Source: Cladosporium sp. IMV 00045 (taxonomy: Eukaryota > Ascomycota > Dothideomycetes > Cladosporiales > Cladosporiaceae). From it: 37,499 nucleotides of DNA. Below the pieces are notes generated by a model. That model did no database searches. It saw only the letters and a program-made list of their open reading frames with translations, and had not been told where the DNA came from. Shown here piece by piece: positions 9,232-19,390 of the stretch (position 1 is its first letter; each line of letters opens with the position of its first letter). A program made the position numbers and the translations under genes. The stretch is from positions 1 through 37,499 of the forward strand of contig MSJI02000480.1 of assembly GCA_001931905.2 (NCBI GenBank). Direction: 5' to 3'.

Positions 9232-10365
9232 ATGACCACACCTACCCTCCCGGCTTTTCTGAGCCAATCCAAAGCAGGCACGTATTCTGAAAGTGTTTGA
9301 TTGATCAAAGCAAACGAGCTAACTCGTCGCTGAACAGACATTCATAACAAATTCATCGATCTGGAGTGGCAACAACGCAACCGTCTTCTGGCCGGTTCTC
9401 AGGTTTCCGCAAACCCAAATCAACCCTCACAGTGGTCTCGCCTCACCGGAGATGCAGTCGCAGCGCGCAACCGATATGCCAACGTCGAACCATTCGCGGG
9501 GAACAGAATCAAGCTGAACGTGGGCGAAGGAGTCAGCGACTACATCAACGCCTCACCAATCCAACTCGGCGGAAGGCGCTACATCGCCACCCAAGGACCG
9601 AAAAACACAAACGTCAACCACTTCTACCGCATGCTCAGCGCCGAGGTGCGAGGCACAGCCGTGGTCGTCATGCTCACTCAAACCCACGAATCGGGGAGAG
9701 AGAAGTGCTTCCAATACTACCCTCTGTCACCTGAGGAGTCCCCTTTGCAAATCCCGCCCGACAACGAATCCGGCGATGGCTTCCAAGGCAGCGTGGAGCT
9801 CGCAGGCATCGAAGACAACCTCGCCACGCGCACTCAAATCCGGCTTCTGCGCCTGCGAACCACGACCGAAGACCCATTCACATCTCCGAACGAGCAAGAA
9901 ATCTACCACCTCCTCTTCTCCGGATGGCCCGACTTCCTCGTCCCCGAAGGCGAAGACCGCGCCGCCCTAGCCCGCCTAATCCAACTCTCCGCACACCTCA
10001 ACTCCAGACCATCTTCCAACACAGACACAGCGACCAACGGCGCCGCAGCGGCCGACTTCGCCAACTCGGAACAAGACAACCCGCGCATCATCCACTGCTC
10101 CGCGGGCGTGGGCCGCAGCGGGACTTTCATCGCGCTGGACTACTTGCTATCCCTGCTCTACTCGGGCCAGCTGGACGGCGTGCCGCCGGATAAGGATCCC
10201 GTCATGGACACGGTGGATGCTCTCAGGCAGCAGCGTATGATGATGGTGCAGGGCGAGGGGCAGTTTCACTTCGTCTACGAGGCGCTGAGGGAGGCTTTCC
10301 TGGAGAGGGCCAAGGGTGGGAGTGTGGATGCCGTGGGCGGAGCGGAGAGGGAGAGTCAGTTTTGA
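9232..10365 (+). CDS. Classical protein tyrosine phosphatase (cytosolic PTP), two exons, GC-AG intron
   Basis: Exon 1 is 9232-9277 and exon 2 is 9338-10365, giving 357 residues. The 60-nt intron starts GCACGT rather than GT. Only this donor keeps the frame (FLSQSKAD then IHNKFIDLEWQQRN). The nearby GTATTC at 9282 leads to a stop. Conserved PTP elements appear in order: RNRYANVEPF, DYINASPI, YIATQGP (substrate recognition), a WPD loop SGWPDFL (Asp214), the P-loop IHCSAGVGRSGTF (Cys269, Arg275) and the Q-loop region MMMVQGEGQFHFVY. All catalytic residues are present, so the enzyme should dephosphorylate phosphotyrosine proteins, probably in MAP-kinase control like yeast Ptp1 and fission-yeast Pyp proteins (family knowledge). 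An Ala/Asn/Thr-rich insert of about 20 residues precedes the P-loop. Confidence 0.9.
9278..9337 (+). other. GC-AG intron of the PTP gene
   Basis: The intron starts GCACGT after AAAGCAG and ends TGAACAG. Splicing 9277 to 9338 preserves the frame into the conserved PTP N-terminal helix. The competing GT at 9282 shifts the frame. Confidence 0.7.
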
Positions 10366-11493
10366 CGGAGGGGGTGGGATGGTGGGGTGAGGAAGTTGGC
10401 GGACGTGGGTTCTTCTTTGAGGAAGACGATGTGGTTATGAAAGAGAAAAAGAAGGCATGGCACCGGGAGCGGGTGCTTTTTCCATAATGTTTGTTTTTGG
10501 CAGAAGGCAGGCTTGGGATTCTTCTGCAAGCATTAGCGTCGTTTCTTTTTGGTTGTATTCCCCCAGCAGGCAGGCATTCGAGGGTTAAGGAAAGGCAAGA
10601 GTAAGGTACAAAAACAGCCTGCAGAGTTCACTACTGTCATCAAAAATGATGTACAAAGAAAACGTCCCACGGCGAATCGTCAGTCATCAGAGCCCTTTTT
10701 CTGACCCACTAAACCAGCGTTCTTGTCCTTGCTTAGGAGGTACCCATGTGCTTGATGTTTAATAATAATTCTGAGTATCGCAGCAAAAGATCATCACTGA
10801 TCCCCTGTGATCGCCTGGTTCACCTACCCGTTTTAGAACAGACACGTGCAAAGCGCCGCCAGGTCACGAAGTGAGAAACCGATGACGGCAGAGGTGGAAA
10901 GATGCTCCCAGATTGAAATGGGATATCTATGTGCCTGAGCTCTTCGACATTCGAAAATCACGAGAGAACCATTGAACACCTGTTCTCGAACAATACTGCT
11001 CATCCGGTTGCCTGCTCGTCTATCAGGTATCCCCTTTCATCGAAGCCCCCTTGGCTGTCTCGTCGTTAGGAGGCGGGGCAGTTTTGCGTTTCGGCTGTTT
11101 TGGGGGCGCGACTGGAGGCTTCAACTTGCGACAAACACCGCCCACCGGCCGTCTTGCTTGCTGCACGAACTGTGACTATACTACTTTACACTACTTGGAA
11201 GTCACGCAGCTTCACAGAAACAGTACATTCAGAGATATTCTCCCTGCTAGCAGACGCTCAAACAAATCCTCAAAAGAAGCGCCGTCAAGTACGAGAGATA
11301 TACCCAGCAAACATACACACACCCCACCAAACGAGCGAGCAGACCAAACACCGCCCTTCATCACCAACTCACTCGCCCAATTCATTCTCACGCATAGCCT
11401 CTACAACCTTCCAAGACCCCCAAAACGGGGCAAAGAATACCACCACAAACCACCCACCTCATTCTCCCCAAGCCCAAAAAGGCCACAAAAACC
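10366..11493. other. Intergenic, UTR and promoter region, no gene seen
   Basis: About 1.1 kb between the PTP stop and the Pkr1 start. It should contain the PTP 3' UTR and the Pkr1 5' UTR. The last 150 bases before Pkr1 are C/A-rich and pyrimidine-rich, as in many fungal leaders. Open frames reaching into it have no recognisable content. Confidence 0.5.
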
Positions 11494-11985
11494 ATGTCCT
11501 CCTTCCTCCCCAACCTCTGGACCTCAATCTTCACCTCCGGCACGACGCCCACCCTCCTCCTCGCCACGAACCTCACCTTCGCCAGCCTTCAAATCGTGCT
11601 CCTGCTCCTCCTCCTCGCGACGCGGAGTCTGCATTTCCTCGCCCTCTCTTTCATCTGCGGTGGGTTGTGGTGGGCGATTAACTGGTTTGCTGCGGAGGTT
11701 GCGGCTGTGAAAGCGCAGCAGGCGAAAGAGGAAGAGGAGAAGAGGGGTGGGGGCGCGGAGGAGGAGGATGAGGGGGAGAGGACGGAGGTGGAAGGGGAGG
11801 CGGAGGGGAGGAGGGGCAGTTTGAGTCTTAGTGGGTTTGAGGAGGGGAGGGTGGAAGATTCTTCTGAGGGGAATCGCGTGAGGCGGAGGAATCAGAAGAA
11901 TAGCAGCAGTGGTGAAAAGCAGACGGATTTGAGCGGCGAGGTTAGCACGGATAGTGAGTGGGAGAAGGTCGATGATGGGCGGTGA
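11494..11985 (+). CDS. PKR1: V-ATPase assembly factor Pkr1
   Basis: A single-exon protein of 163 residues. The start ACCATGTCC has good context, and the N-terminus MSSFLPNLWTSIFTSGTTPT matches the Pkr1 family pattern (x-F-x2-x-W-x-S-I-F-x-P-G-T-x-P). Two membrane helices follow (about 20-43 and 47-68), with the family signature LSFICGGLWWAINWF at the second. Pkr1 sits in the ER membrane and helps assemble the V0 sector of the vacuolar proton pump. The C-terminal half is a hydrophilic, Glu/Gly/Arg-rich tail ending in SEWEKVDD. The tail is longer than in yeast Pkr1 (about 120 residues) and of low complexity, so only the first 75 residues are constrained. Confidence 0.9.
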   Translation: MSSFLPNLWTSIFTSGTTPTLLLATNLTFASLQIVLLLLLLATRSLHFLALSFICGGLWWAINWFAAEVAAVKAQQAKEEEEKRGGGAEEEDEGERTEVEGEAEGRRGSLSLSGFEEGRVEDSSEGNRVRRRNQKNSSSGEKQTDLSGEVSTDSEWEKVDDGR

Positions 11986-12044
11986 AGGTGGCTGTGGTGA
12001 TGGGGTGTTTGGAGAGCGGAGTGCAGGGCGGGAACCAATGCATG

Positions 12045-12345
12045 TATGCTGTTATCACCTGCTTTGGTGCATTCACCGAAGGTACATCGCCAATGAGAGT
12101 TTTGGTCAAAGCTACGGAGCATCCGTGTAACTGACATGCTGGTACCGTCGGCTTCGGTACGTTCATAAGCGTGCGTGAGTTGGAGATCATGACATGGGAT
12201 TAACGGGCTTCTCTGCGATTGATGTGCTGGTATCATCAGCTTCAGTACATTAATAAGCGTGCGTGAGATGGAGATCGTGAGATTGGAGAACGGGCTTCTC
12301 TGCAATTGATGTGCTGGTATCATCTGCCTCCGTGCCGTGATTCGG
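12045..12345. repeat. Degenerate tandem repeat, unit about 87-90 bp, 3.4 copies
   Basis: The core GTGCTGGTATCATC(A/T)GCTTC recurs at about 12045, 12135, 12223 and 12310, so spacings are about 90, 88 and 87 bp. The two middle units also share ATAAGCGTGCGTGAG and ACGGGCTTCTCTGC. The first unit is more diverged and the last is partial. The array lies between the stops of the convergent genes PKR1 and UCH37 and is probably in their 3' UTRs. No open frame runs through it consistently. Confidence 0.75.
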
Positions 12346-12514
12346 TGAGCTCGCCATGGGATTGAAGTTTTTTTTTAGGTATCTCAAGGCTATGGACGTA
12401 GATCTCTCTCCCTCTCTCTTGGAAGTACCAGCTGCGCCAGTCGCAGATAGTGAAGTTGAGACGAGGGAATATAGCGTGCCATTCAATATCGTATCGATCT
12501 ACTAATCCACAATC

Positions 12515-14462
12515 TCACTCCTCACCATCGATGAGTGCCTCCAACACCTCCCCCTCTGCCAGAGCACCGACCCACTCCCTTGCAAACCCCGAGAAATCAT
12601 GACGGCGAATCCTCGCTTTGTGGTCATCGCTCCTGGCAGCATCCATCTCGTCCCTGCAAGCTGCCCTCAGACAGCCCTGCTGAAGCACAATCTCCTCGCG
12701 CAGCGCAAACAGCTGCGCCAAATCCTCCGCCTCACCCAGAGCCTTAAGATCTCTGCAGTGGATCTTCGCACGCTCGATATCCCCACCCTGCAAACCCAAC
12801 CAAGCACTCTCACCCATAACGACCGCCCCATCCGCCTCCGTCGCATCCCTCCAGTCCTCGTCAACACCGTCCAGCTTCCCCTCAACCGCCTGCAGAGTCT
12901 TGACTCGCAGCCAGAGCCTCCACGCCCGCGACCATGGGATCGTGCACCACGGCCATGAGATTGAACTCGATGGCGCCAGCTTCGTACTGCGCCATGCGGC
13001 CCTGCAGGGCCGGCTGCGCGACGCTGAGCCAGTCTTTGCCCTCTTCGACGGGGCCCATGTCTCGCGGGAAGGGGTCCATGCCGTCGAGTTTCCAGACGCG
13101 GTCGCCGATGGGAATGTAGGCGCAGAAGTGGAAGCCTTCTTCCTCTTCGGCTTCTGAGGCGTCGTCGGCTTTGGTGGTGGTTTCGGTCTTGGGTTTGCGT
13201 GGCTTGGGGGCGCGGGCGGAGCGGCGAGGTTGAGTGGTGGAAGTGGCTTCTTCGTTGGAGGAGGCGTAGTCATCGTCGTCGTCATCGTAGTCGAGGTTGA
13301 CTTTGTTCTTGGGGGCTTTGAGCTTGAGCTTTTTGGTTGTCTTGGTCTTGGGTGGTGTGGTGGGTTCGCTTTGTTCGGCGTCTGATTCGTTTGAGGCACC
13401 ATTTGGTTTGGTTGGTGTAGAGGTCGACGATGAGGTCTTGCGCTTTTTGGTCGGGGAGCCAGGTTTGTTGGCGATTTCGGAGTCGGCGAATGGTGCGAGC
13501 TTACGCTTCTTTGACGAAGAAGAAGAAGAAGAAGAAGAAGAGGAAGAGCTGGGCTCGGCGGCGTTGGCAGCGTCTGCGATGGGGTACCCTTTGCTCTTCT
13601 TCGTGGGAGTGGTAGACTTGTTGGTTGAGTTGGCAGTGGCAGAGATCGTGGTAGACTTCTTGCATTGGTTGACTTTGCCGTTGATGTTGTTGGCCTCTGC
13701 ATCATTCGATGTCTCCTTTGGTGGCGAGTGGGTAGTGCGTGGCGGAGTGAGGGCGGGAGTTGCGTTCTCTTCAGACTTGACTGTCGTCTTCTTCGAACGA
13801 GCGGAAGAGCGAGCACCCTGGGGCGTGGCAGGAGTTGGTTTGGCATTTTTCTTGCGAGCAGCATTGGCAGCCTTCGTCTTCTGTGCCTTCGCCACAGCCT
13901 GACGCTTGCGTTCTCTCGCTTGCTTCTCTTTGTAATGCATGTCAGCCTCGAGGAGGTCAGCTTCACTTGCGAAAGAGTTGTGAATGCGTTTGACGAATGT
14001 GAAATCGTCGATGGCTTCGCCCCTGTTACGGGGCGTCATGTCCTGGGTGAGGTCTTTGAAGCTGTTGAGATCCTTGCCCATGTCCAGACCGGGGATGTTG
14101 TTGACGATGTTGAGAAGAGCCACCGATGCACAAGAGAAGTCGGGGACTTGTTCGGCGAACCAGATGTGATCAGGACAGTCGTCCTCGAGATCATCCTTGT
14201 CGGTCTCACGGTAGCGGAAGAGGAAGATCAGTGCGTGAACGGGCTTGGGGATGAATGCCAGCATTTCGTCGTCCAGGGAATAGACCTCTTGAATTTTGAC
14301 ACCGCGGATGCCCATGTCTTTGAGCATGACATTGAAGAAGGCCGGCTCAGACTCCATCTCGACCCAGCCAGGCCATGTCTCACGGTCCGGCGGCGTGAGG
14401 TCGTTGTTGGTCTTGGTCGCTTTGCCAGAAAATTTAGTGGTTGCCTTACGCTTGGGAGCCAT
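12515..14462 (-). CDS. UCH37/UCHL5-type ubiquitin C-terminal hydrolase with an apparent frameshift
   Basis: The start is the ATG at 14462 (MAPKRKATTKFSG). Peptidase C12 landmarks are WVEMESEPAFFNVMLKDMGI, EVYSLDDEMLAFIPKPVHAL, FAEQVPDFSCASVALLNIVN (oxyanion Gln105, catalytic Cys111), then HFCAYIPIGDRVWKLDG (His445, Asp460) and FNLMAVVHDPM. About 330 residues lie between Cys and His, several times the usual spacing. They are Lys/Ser/Thr-rich with a Ser tract and an Asp tract, and are probably disordered. After VVHDPMVAGVEAL the frame meets a TGA. One base over, it continues RVKTLQAVEGKLD to a C-terminal RRHDFSGFAREWVGALAEG that matches the UCH37 ULD tail, which binds the proteasome receptor Rpn13 in animals. 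A +1 shift near 12880-12935 is therefore needed. No intron of workable size fits. Confidence 0.8.
13515..13547. repeat. GAA/TTC trinucleotide microsatellite in coding sequence
   Basis: A run of about ten GAA units on the plus strand encodes the poly-Ser tract of the UCH37-like protein on the minus strand. Such tracts vary in length between strains by slippage. Confidence 0.8.
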
Positions 14463-15020
14463 TGCAGTGTCTGTGCAAATCACAGTGCGAATCGCAGAGA
14501 TGATTCTTTGTAACAGGTCCAGCCTGGTGAGTGAAGTGAATGTTGTCTCAAGGCCCGCTTGAGAGACGTCTTGGTTCGGTGTTCAACTTGGATGATTGGA
14601 GACAAGGGAATGTGATGTCGTTGTATTGCGAGAGAAGGAAGAAGATGTGCGAAAGAGTTTGCTCGACATCTTTAAGACTACGCCTGAGAACAATAGAAAT
14701 AAGAATCTCATTGTAGGACAATAGCAATCGCAGGCGTGTTGTCATCTTGTCAATGGTGAAACGAGTCCGAGCGTCGGCTAGTGCGCTTTCGTGTGGCTTG
14801 TGAAGCTCTCTGCCTCTGCCTCTCTGGCCCGTCAGGCTTTCAGCGCGCTGTCTCGCGTCGACTTCAGAAGTTGGAGAAAACATTCCACCAAGTGTTTTCC
14901 ATTCGTTCACTTAATCACTTCCACTACCACGACACCGCATAGAATTCACACACCTGGCTGGTGCATACCTCTCATCCACCAATTGCACCTCCGAGAGATG
15001 AGCCAGGAACTGCAGACACA
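14463..15020. promoter_or_regulatory. Shared divergent promoter region of UCH37-like gene and POM152
   Basis: This 558-bp gap separates two divergent starts and must hold both promoters. Pyrimidine-rich patches lie before the POM152 start. No specific factor site could be assigned with confidence. Confidence 0.45.
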
Positions 15021-18000
15021 ATGAACGGCACTCCGCGCATGTCGAGCGCATTCCCTTCGACACCACAAACACAAAGACGACCACCTCCTCAGTATGGAGC
15101 TTCACAGAACATGCCCCGGCAAAGCTTGAATACCTCTGGGCTGAACCCGCTCAAGTCAAGCTCTACCGCCCCCGAAGCAGACAGCGGCCCTCTCATACCC
15201 ATCGACTGGCTCGATGCTCCCTCACAGCGGTTCTACGCATTCGCCGTGTATCTGGCGCTCACATCATGGCGCATCTACGATTGGAATACCTTGCAAGATT
15301 CAGAAGAGCAGAGTTTGGGATTGTTCATGAAATGGTTGATCATAGACGGCATCTACTTCTTTGGTCTACCGGTGTTGAGGATACCCTGGCTGGAATGGTC
15401 TTCTCTTGCTACGCTATTGCTCTTCATGAGTCACGCTGTCGCTGATGGCATGCTCATGTTCAGGATTTCTATTCCGATTTTCGCTGGCTTTGCTGCAATT
15501 GGAAGGAGCTTCTGGGGCGCATACGAGATGGCTGTCAATGAGCACAACGTCAACTTGCAGTCTATAATGCATAACGAGTCTCTGATCCTTGGTCGCCAAA
15601 CGATCCACATTCTGCCGGAAGGATCGGCAGTCCTCAACATGGACAGGGAGGCATTCTGTATCGACAAGGTCAGGGCGGAGGCCAGGCTGCCCATTACCAT
15701 CAACGCAACTAATCCGGTCTCGATCGATATCCTGCGTTTTGATCTGGAAACTCCGACCAACGAAACGATCCACATCTCCAAGTCGCAAATCAAGACTATG
15801 CACAAGGACGCCTCGCGTTTGATCTCGTACAGCGAAAACCCGAACGAACCCAAGACCTTGTACTATGCGACGAAGAAGCCCGGAATTTACATGCTGGAGA
15901 AGGTTATCGATGAGACAAACCTTGAGGTCTCCCGCAAGAAGATCTCGCACACTGTCGTTGTACCTTGCCCGAAAGCCATGGTCAAGCAACCAACCACCAA
16001 CAAGTGTAAGGGCGAGTCGTCTGATGTCGAGCTCGATGTGACTGGCACGCCACCGCTGCGCGTCAAGTACCGCAAAATGGTGAACCAGGTCACTCACGAG
16101 TTGAACTTCCAAAGCATTCAACCAGAGGACTTCTTTTCGCCTTTGTCCAAGCAAGATCACAATGCCATCACCGTGCCTCATCGCGTTGACACCGAATGGG
16201 CAAGGACTAGACAAGTACCTGTGCCTTTGAGTGAGCATCTCGGACAGGCTGGTAATTGGGTCTATTCCATCGATGAGGTTCAGGATGGATTTGGTAACAA
16301 GGTCATCTACACCGAGAAAGACCAAAAGGACCAAGAGAGGCGTCCTCGTGAAGCTGCCCAGCTACACCAGGCTATCATCGTGCATGAACGTCCTCGTGTC
16401 AGTCTGAAGGGCTGCAGTCCTCAAAACCCCTTGAAGATCGCCAAGGGAAAGAGCAGAGACCTTCCAGTCCAATACGGCTCAACAGGCAAGGGTGGCATTG
16501 TGGACGCAACTTACAAGCTCGAGTACAACTTCATCCCAACTGGCGAAGAAAAGTCCGCTGTCCAGCCAAAGAGTCTGACTATCAAAAACACCGCACAGCA
16601 GCCAGCCATCAGCGAGCCGGGTCTTTACACCTTGACTGGTGTGTCCACGGAATTCTGCGAAGGTGAAGTACTGGAGCCTGCATCTTGTCTATTGCAAAAC
16701 CCTCCCCAGCCGAATCTCACACTCACCCGCGAAGATATCCACGACAAGTGCGCTGGCAGCCCAATTGGCCTCCGCGTCGGCCTTGACCTTGTGGGCACGC
16801 CGCCTTTTGAAATCAACTACAAGATGATGAAGAAGGGCGATAGGCACCACCACAAACACGTGGAGAAGGTCTCAGGTCACCGCGGACAGCTGGAACTCAC
16901 GCCTAGAACCGCTGGCCACTACATTTATGATTTCTTGGAGGTCACCGACGCAGTGTACAAGGAACAGCCTTTGATCAGCCCGGACAAGCACCATAACATC
17001 TACAAGTTAGAGCAGGACGTCAAGCCGTCTGCTTCCGCCCACTTTGTCAACCTCAAAGACAAATACATCGCTTGTATCGACGAGCAAGTCAGCTTCGAGA
17101 TCGCGCTTGGTGGAGAAGGTCCCTTCACCGTCGAGTACGAGATTCTGCATTCCGGACGTCGCAGCAAGGCCTTCATTAACGACATTGACGGTCTCTCCAC
17201 AACATTAACGACTGAGCCTTTGATCGACGGTGGCGATTACACGGTTGCGCTTGCAAGTGTCACGGATCGCATGGGCTGCAAAGAGTTCCTCAAAGATGAG
17301 GCACGCATTAGTGTTCGTCACTCGAAGCCTAAGGTGGCCTTTGGCTCTATTGACGGCCAAAGGAGCATCGAGATGTTGGAAGGCAAGAAGACGGAGCTTC
17401 CGCTCAGGCTCATGGCTGGTGAAGCTCCTTGGACTGTCGAATACACCGATGCGGATGGCTACATGCAGCAGATCAAGGCGCAAAGACCGAATGATAGAAT
17501 CACCGTGTCCAAGGCTGGTACTTACGAGCTCAAGTCTCTCAACGATGCTATCTGCCCTGGTCAAGTAGACGAAGCGGCAGACAAATTCGAGGTTACGTTG
17601 ATCGATCGCCCTGAGATGCGCATCGCTCGTGGCGACGCTGTGGAGCAGAAGGGCAACGTCTTCCAGAGGCCAGAAATCTGCGAAGGCGACGAGGACGCGA
17701 TCGAGATGCTATTTAAGGGATCGCCTCCGTACCACGTCCAGTACGTCCAGTCTGTCAAGCCGGTGTCTGGCACCATGTCGCCAAAGAACAAGGACATTCG
17801 TGCTGCCCTGAACATCGCTTCTCTTCGCATGGACACTGCTCAAGCTGGCATGTACGAGTACAAGTTCAACAAACTGGGCGATTCGAACTACGACCACAGC
17901 TCGCAACACTTTTCTCCCTTGGTCGTGCAGCAAAAGGTCCACGCTCGTCCGTCGGCAGCCTTCAAGACCCCAGGCAAGACCTACAGCTTCTGCTCCGTGG

Positions 18001-18842
18001 AGTCGGAAGGAGAAGAAGTCATTCCCGTCACTCTCAGTGGATTGCCACCTTTCAGCATTGAGGTCGAAATCAAGCACCTGGGATCCGTCAAGCCGTCTAC
18101 AGTCACGGTCAACAGCATCGAGTCCACCTCCACCCATATCACCATCCCCCACAAAGACCTCCACCTGGGCAAATCATCCGTCTCCCTCCGTCGCGTAGCC
18201 GACGCCCGCGGTTGCAGCCGCACGCTCGACAGCTCCACGCCTCGCGTGCAAATCTCCGTGCACGACGCGCCCACCGTCACGCCCCTCGAGACGGCCGAAG
18301 ATAACTGCGTCGGCGACCGCCTCAACTTCGGCCTCTCCGGCACCGCGCCCTTTAGCGTCTTCTACACCTTCGAAGGGCAAGAGCGCAAAGCCACCTCGCA
18401 ATCCACCACCTTCCGCCGCCTGGCCGAGAAGCCCGGCACCTTCACCATCACCGGCGTGCAAGACAGTGCCTCGTCCTGCCGCGCCGCGACCAACCTCGTC
18501 AAGCGCATCCACGGCATGCCCAGCGTGCGCGTCAGCAAAGGGCAGGACTCGTACGTGGACATCCACGAGGGCGGCGAGGCGGAGATTCTGTTTGAGTTCG
18601 GTGGCTCGCCGCCTTTCGAGTTCACGTACACGCGCTCGTCCAACTCCGACAAGAAGGGCAAGGGCGGCCGTGGCACCGTGCTGGATATGCGTAGCGAGAT
18701 CAGCGATGAGCACAGTATGCGCGTCGCGGCGCATGAGGAGGGCACGTATGAGGTTGTGGCTATTAAGGACCGCTATTGTGCGTATGCCAGGCCGGGGATT
18801 AAGGTGGGTGAGAAGAATCAGAAGAAGTTGGGGTATTATTAG
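15021..18842 (+). CDS. POM152: Nuclear pore membrane nucleoporin Pom152
   Basis: A single-exon protein of 1273 residues from the ATG at 15021 (ACACAATGAACGG, good context). An in-frame ATG at 14961 would add 20 residues. A Ser/Pro/Gln-rich cytoplasmic tail of about 65 residues precedes PLIPIDWLDAPSQRFYAFAV, the family entry motif. Hydrophobic segments follow around LFMKWLIIDGIYFFGLPVL, LATLLLFMSHAVADGMLMF and IPIFAGFAAIGRSFWG. The rest is a long luminal region of repeated immunoglobulin-like folds, seen as recurring G-x-P-P-F/L-x-V/I-x-Y strands (for example TGTPPLRVKYRKM, VGTPPFEINYKMM, SGTAPFSVFYTFEG, GGSPPFEFTYTRS). Yeast Pom152 (1337 aa) forms the luminal ring of the nuclear pore by head-to-tail contact of these repeats. 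The size and layout match. It is divergently transcribed from the UCH37-like gene. Confidence 0.95.
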   Translation: MNGTPRMSSAFPSTPQTQRRPPPQYGASQNMPRQSLNTSGLNPLKSSSTAPEADSGPLIPIDWLDAPSQRFYAFAVYLALTSWRIYDWNTLQDSEEQSLGLFMKWLIIDGIYFFGLPVLRIPWLEWSSLATLLLFMSHAVADGMLMFRISIPIFAGFAAIGRSFWGAYEMAVNEHNVNLQSIMHNESLILGRQTIHILPEGSAVLNMDREAFCIDKVRAEARLPITINATNPVSIDILRFDLETPTNETIHISKSQIKTMHKDASRLISYSENPNEPKTLYYATKKPGIYMLEKVIDETNLEVSRKKISHTVVVPCPKAMVKQPTTNKCKGESSDVELDVTGTPPLRVKYRKMVNQVTHELNFQSIQPEDFFSPLSKQDHNAITVPHRVDTEWARTRQVPVPLSEHLGQAGNWVYSIDEVQDGFGNKVIYTEKDQKDQERRPREAAQLHQAIIVHERPRVSLKGCSPQNPLKIAKGKSRDLPVQYGSTGKGGIVDATYKLEYNFIPTGEEKSAVQPKSLTIKNTAQQPAISEPGLYTLTGVSTEFCEGEVLEPASCLLQNPPQPNLTLTREDIHDKCAGSPIGLRVGLDLVGTPPFEINYKMMKKGDRHHHKHVEKVSGHRGQLELTPRTAGHYIYDFLEVTDAVYKEQPLISPDKHHNIYKLEQDVKPSASAHFVNLKDKYIACIDEQVSFEIALGGEGPFTVEYEILHSGRRSKAFINDIDGLSTTLTTEPLIDGGDYTVALASVTDRMGCKEFLKDEARISVRHSKPKVAFGSIDGQRSIEMLEGKKTELPLRLMAGEAPWTVEYTDADGYMQQIKAQRPNDRITVSKAGTYELKSLNDAICPGQVDEAADKFEVTLIDRPEMRIARGDAVEQKGNVFQRPEICEGDEDAIEMLFKGSPPYHVQYVQSVKPVSGTMSPKNKDIRAALNIASLRMDTAQAGMYEYKFNKLGDSNYDHSSQHFSPLVVQQKVHARPSAAFKTPGKTYSFCSVESEGEEVIPVTLSGLPPFSIEVEIKHLGSVKPSTVTVNSIESTSTHITIPHKDLHLGKSSVSLRRVADARGCSRTLDSSTPRVQISVHDAPTVTPLETAEDNCVGDRLNFGLSGTAPFSVFYTFEGQERKATSQSTTFRRLAEKPGTFTITGVQDSASSCRAATNLVKRIHGMPSVRVSKGQDSYVDIHEGGEAEILFEFGGSPPFEFTYTRSSNSDKKGKGGRGTVLDMRSEISDEHSMRVAAHEEGTYEVVAIKDRYCAYARPGIKVGEKNQKKLGYY

Positions 18843-19390
18843 ATGATGGAAGGTTTTGGGGAGATGAGATGTTCTGTTGTCTCTTTCAGGGACGAATGTA
18901 ATTCTGGGTTCGATTGGTAGCTAGCGACGGCGTTGTGGTGTTTGGTGTCTTTTTTGGGCATGCAAGATGTCTTGTTATGAGGCATTTGGGCAGACGAGTG
19001 AGGCAAAAAATGGCGAAGAAGTAAAATTGACAGGAAGACACTGTGTTTCCGCATTGGCATATGATGAGTTGTTAGATAAGGTAGTTTTCTTTGCTGCGAA
19101 TGTATTATTGCACCACTCTCAGCCTGCTCTTCTTCGCCCGTCTTCCCTCCCGAACTCCATATTGTATGATCATGACCTTTTCCACTGCCTACTCAGGTAT
19201 CTATTGTCTCGCATGACTGGTTTTGCTTAATCATCACCCTCGGCGGGGCTATCCGCCTTGAGCGCGCGCCCCCGAACATTGGTCCCCAAACATTGGAAAA
19301 CAGGACTATTCTCACAAATCCACCCTCTCAACCATCCTCGCATCGCCTTTCCATAATGTAGCTCGTTCGAAAACGAATCCCCCCATCCGT
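18843..19390. other. Intergenic; may hide a 5' exon of the next gene
   Basis: No clear gene. A good donor (CTCAG|GTATCT at 19197) follows an ATG at 19166 that reads MIMTFSTAYS. Splicing it to an acceptor-like GAAAG at 19397 would join in frame to the transposase-derived protein. This is a candidate start only. Confidence 0.3.

Noticed and set aside
12890..12945. A small intron explaining the UCH37-like frame change
   Set aside because: The GT-AG pairs that restore the frame give 34 nt, below the usual fungal minimum, or 52 nt with a poor donor and loss of the conserved VVHDPM motif.
13297..13902. Plus-strand 201-codon frame antisense to the UCH37-like insert, with poly-Glu
   Set aside because: It is the complement of the low-complexity Ser/Lys-rich insert and contains no domain; the minus-strand frame carries the peptidase motifs.
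15414..16334. Minus-strand 306-codon frame inside POM152
   Set aside because: It is a shadow of the conserved plus-strand protein with no recognisable content.
18895..18930. GGGTTCGATT resembling a tRNA B-box
   Set aside because: No matching A-box at the right distance and no cloverleaf could be drawn.
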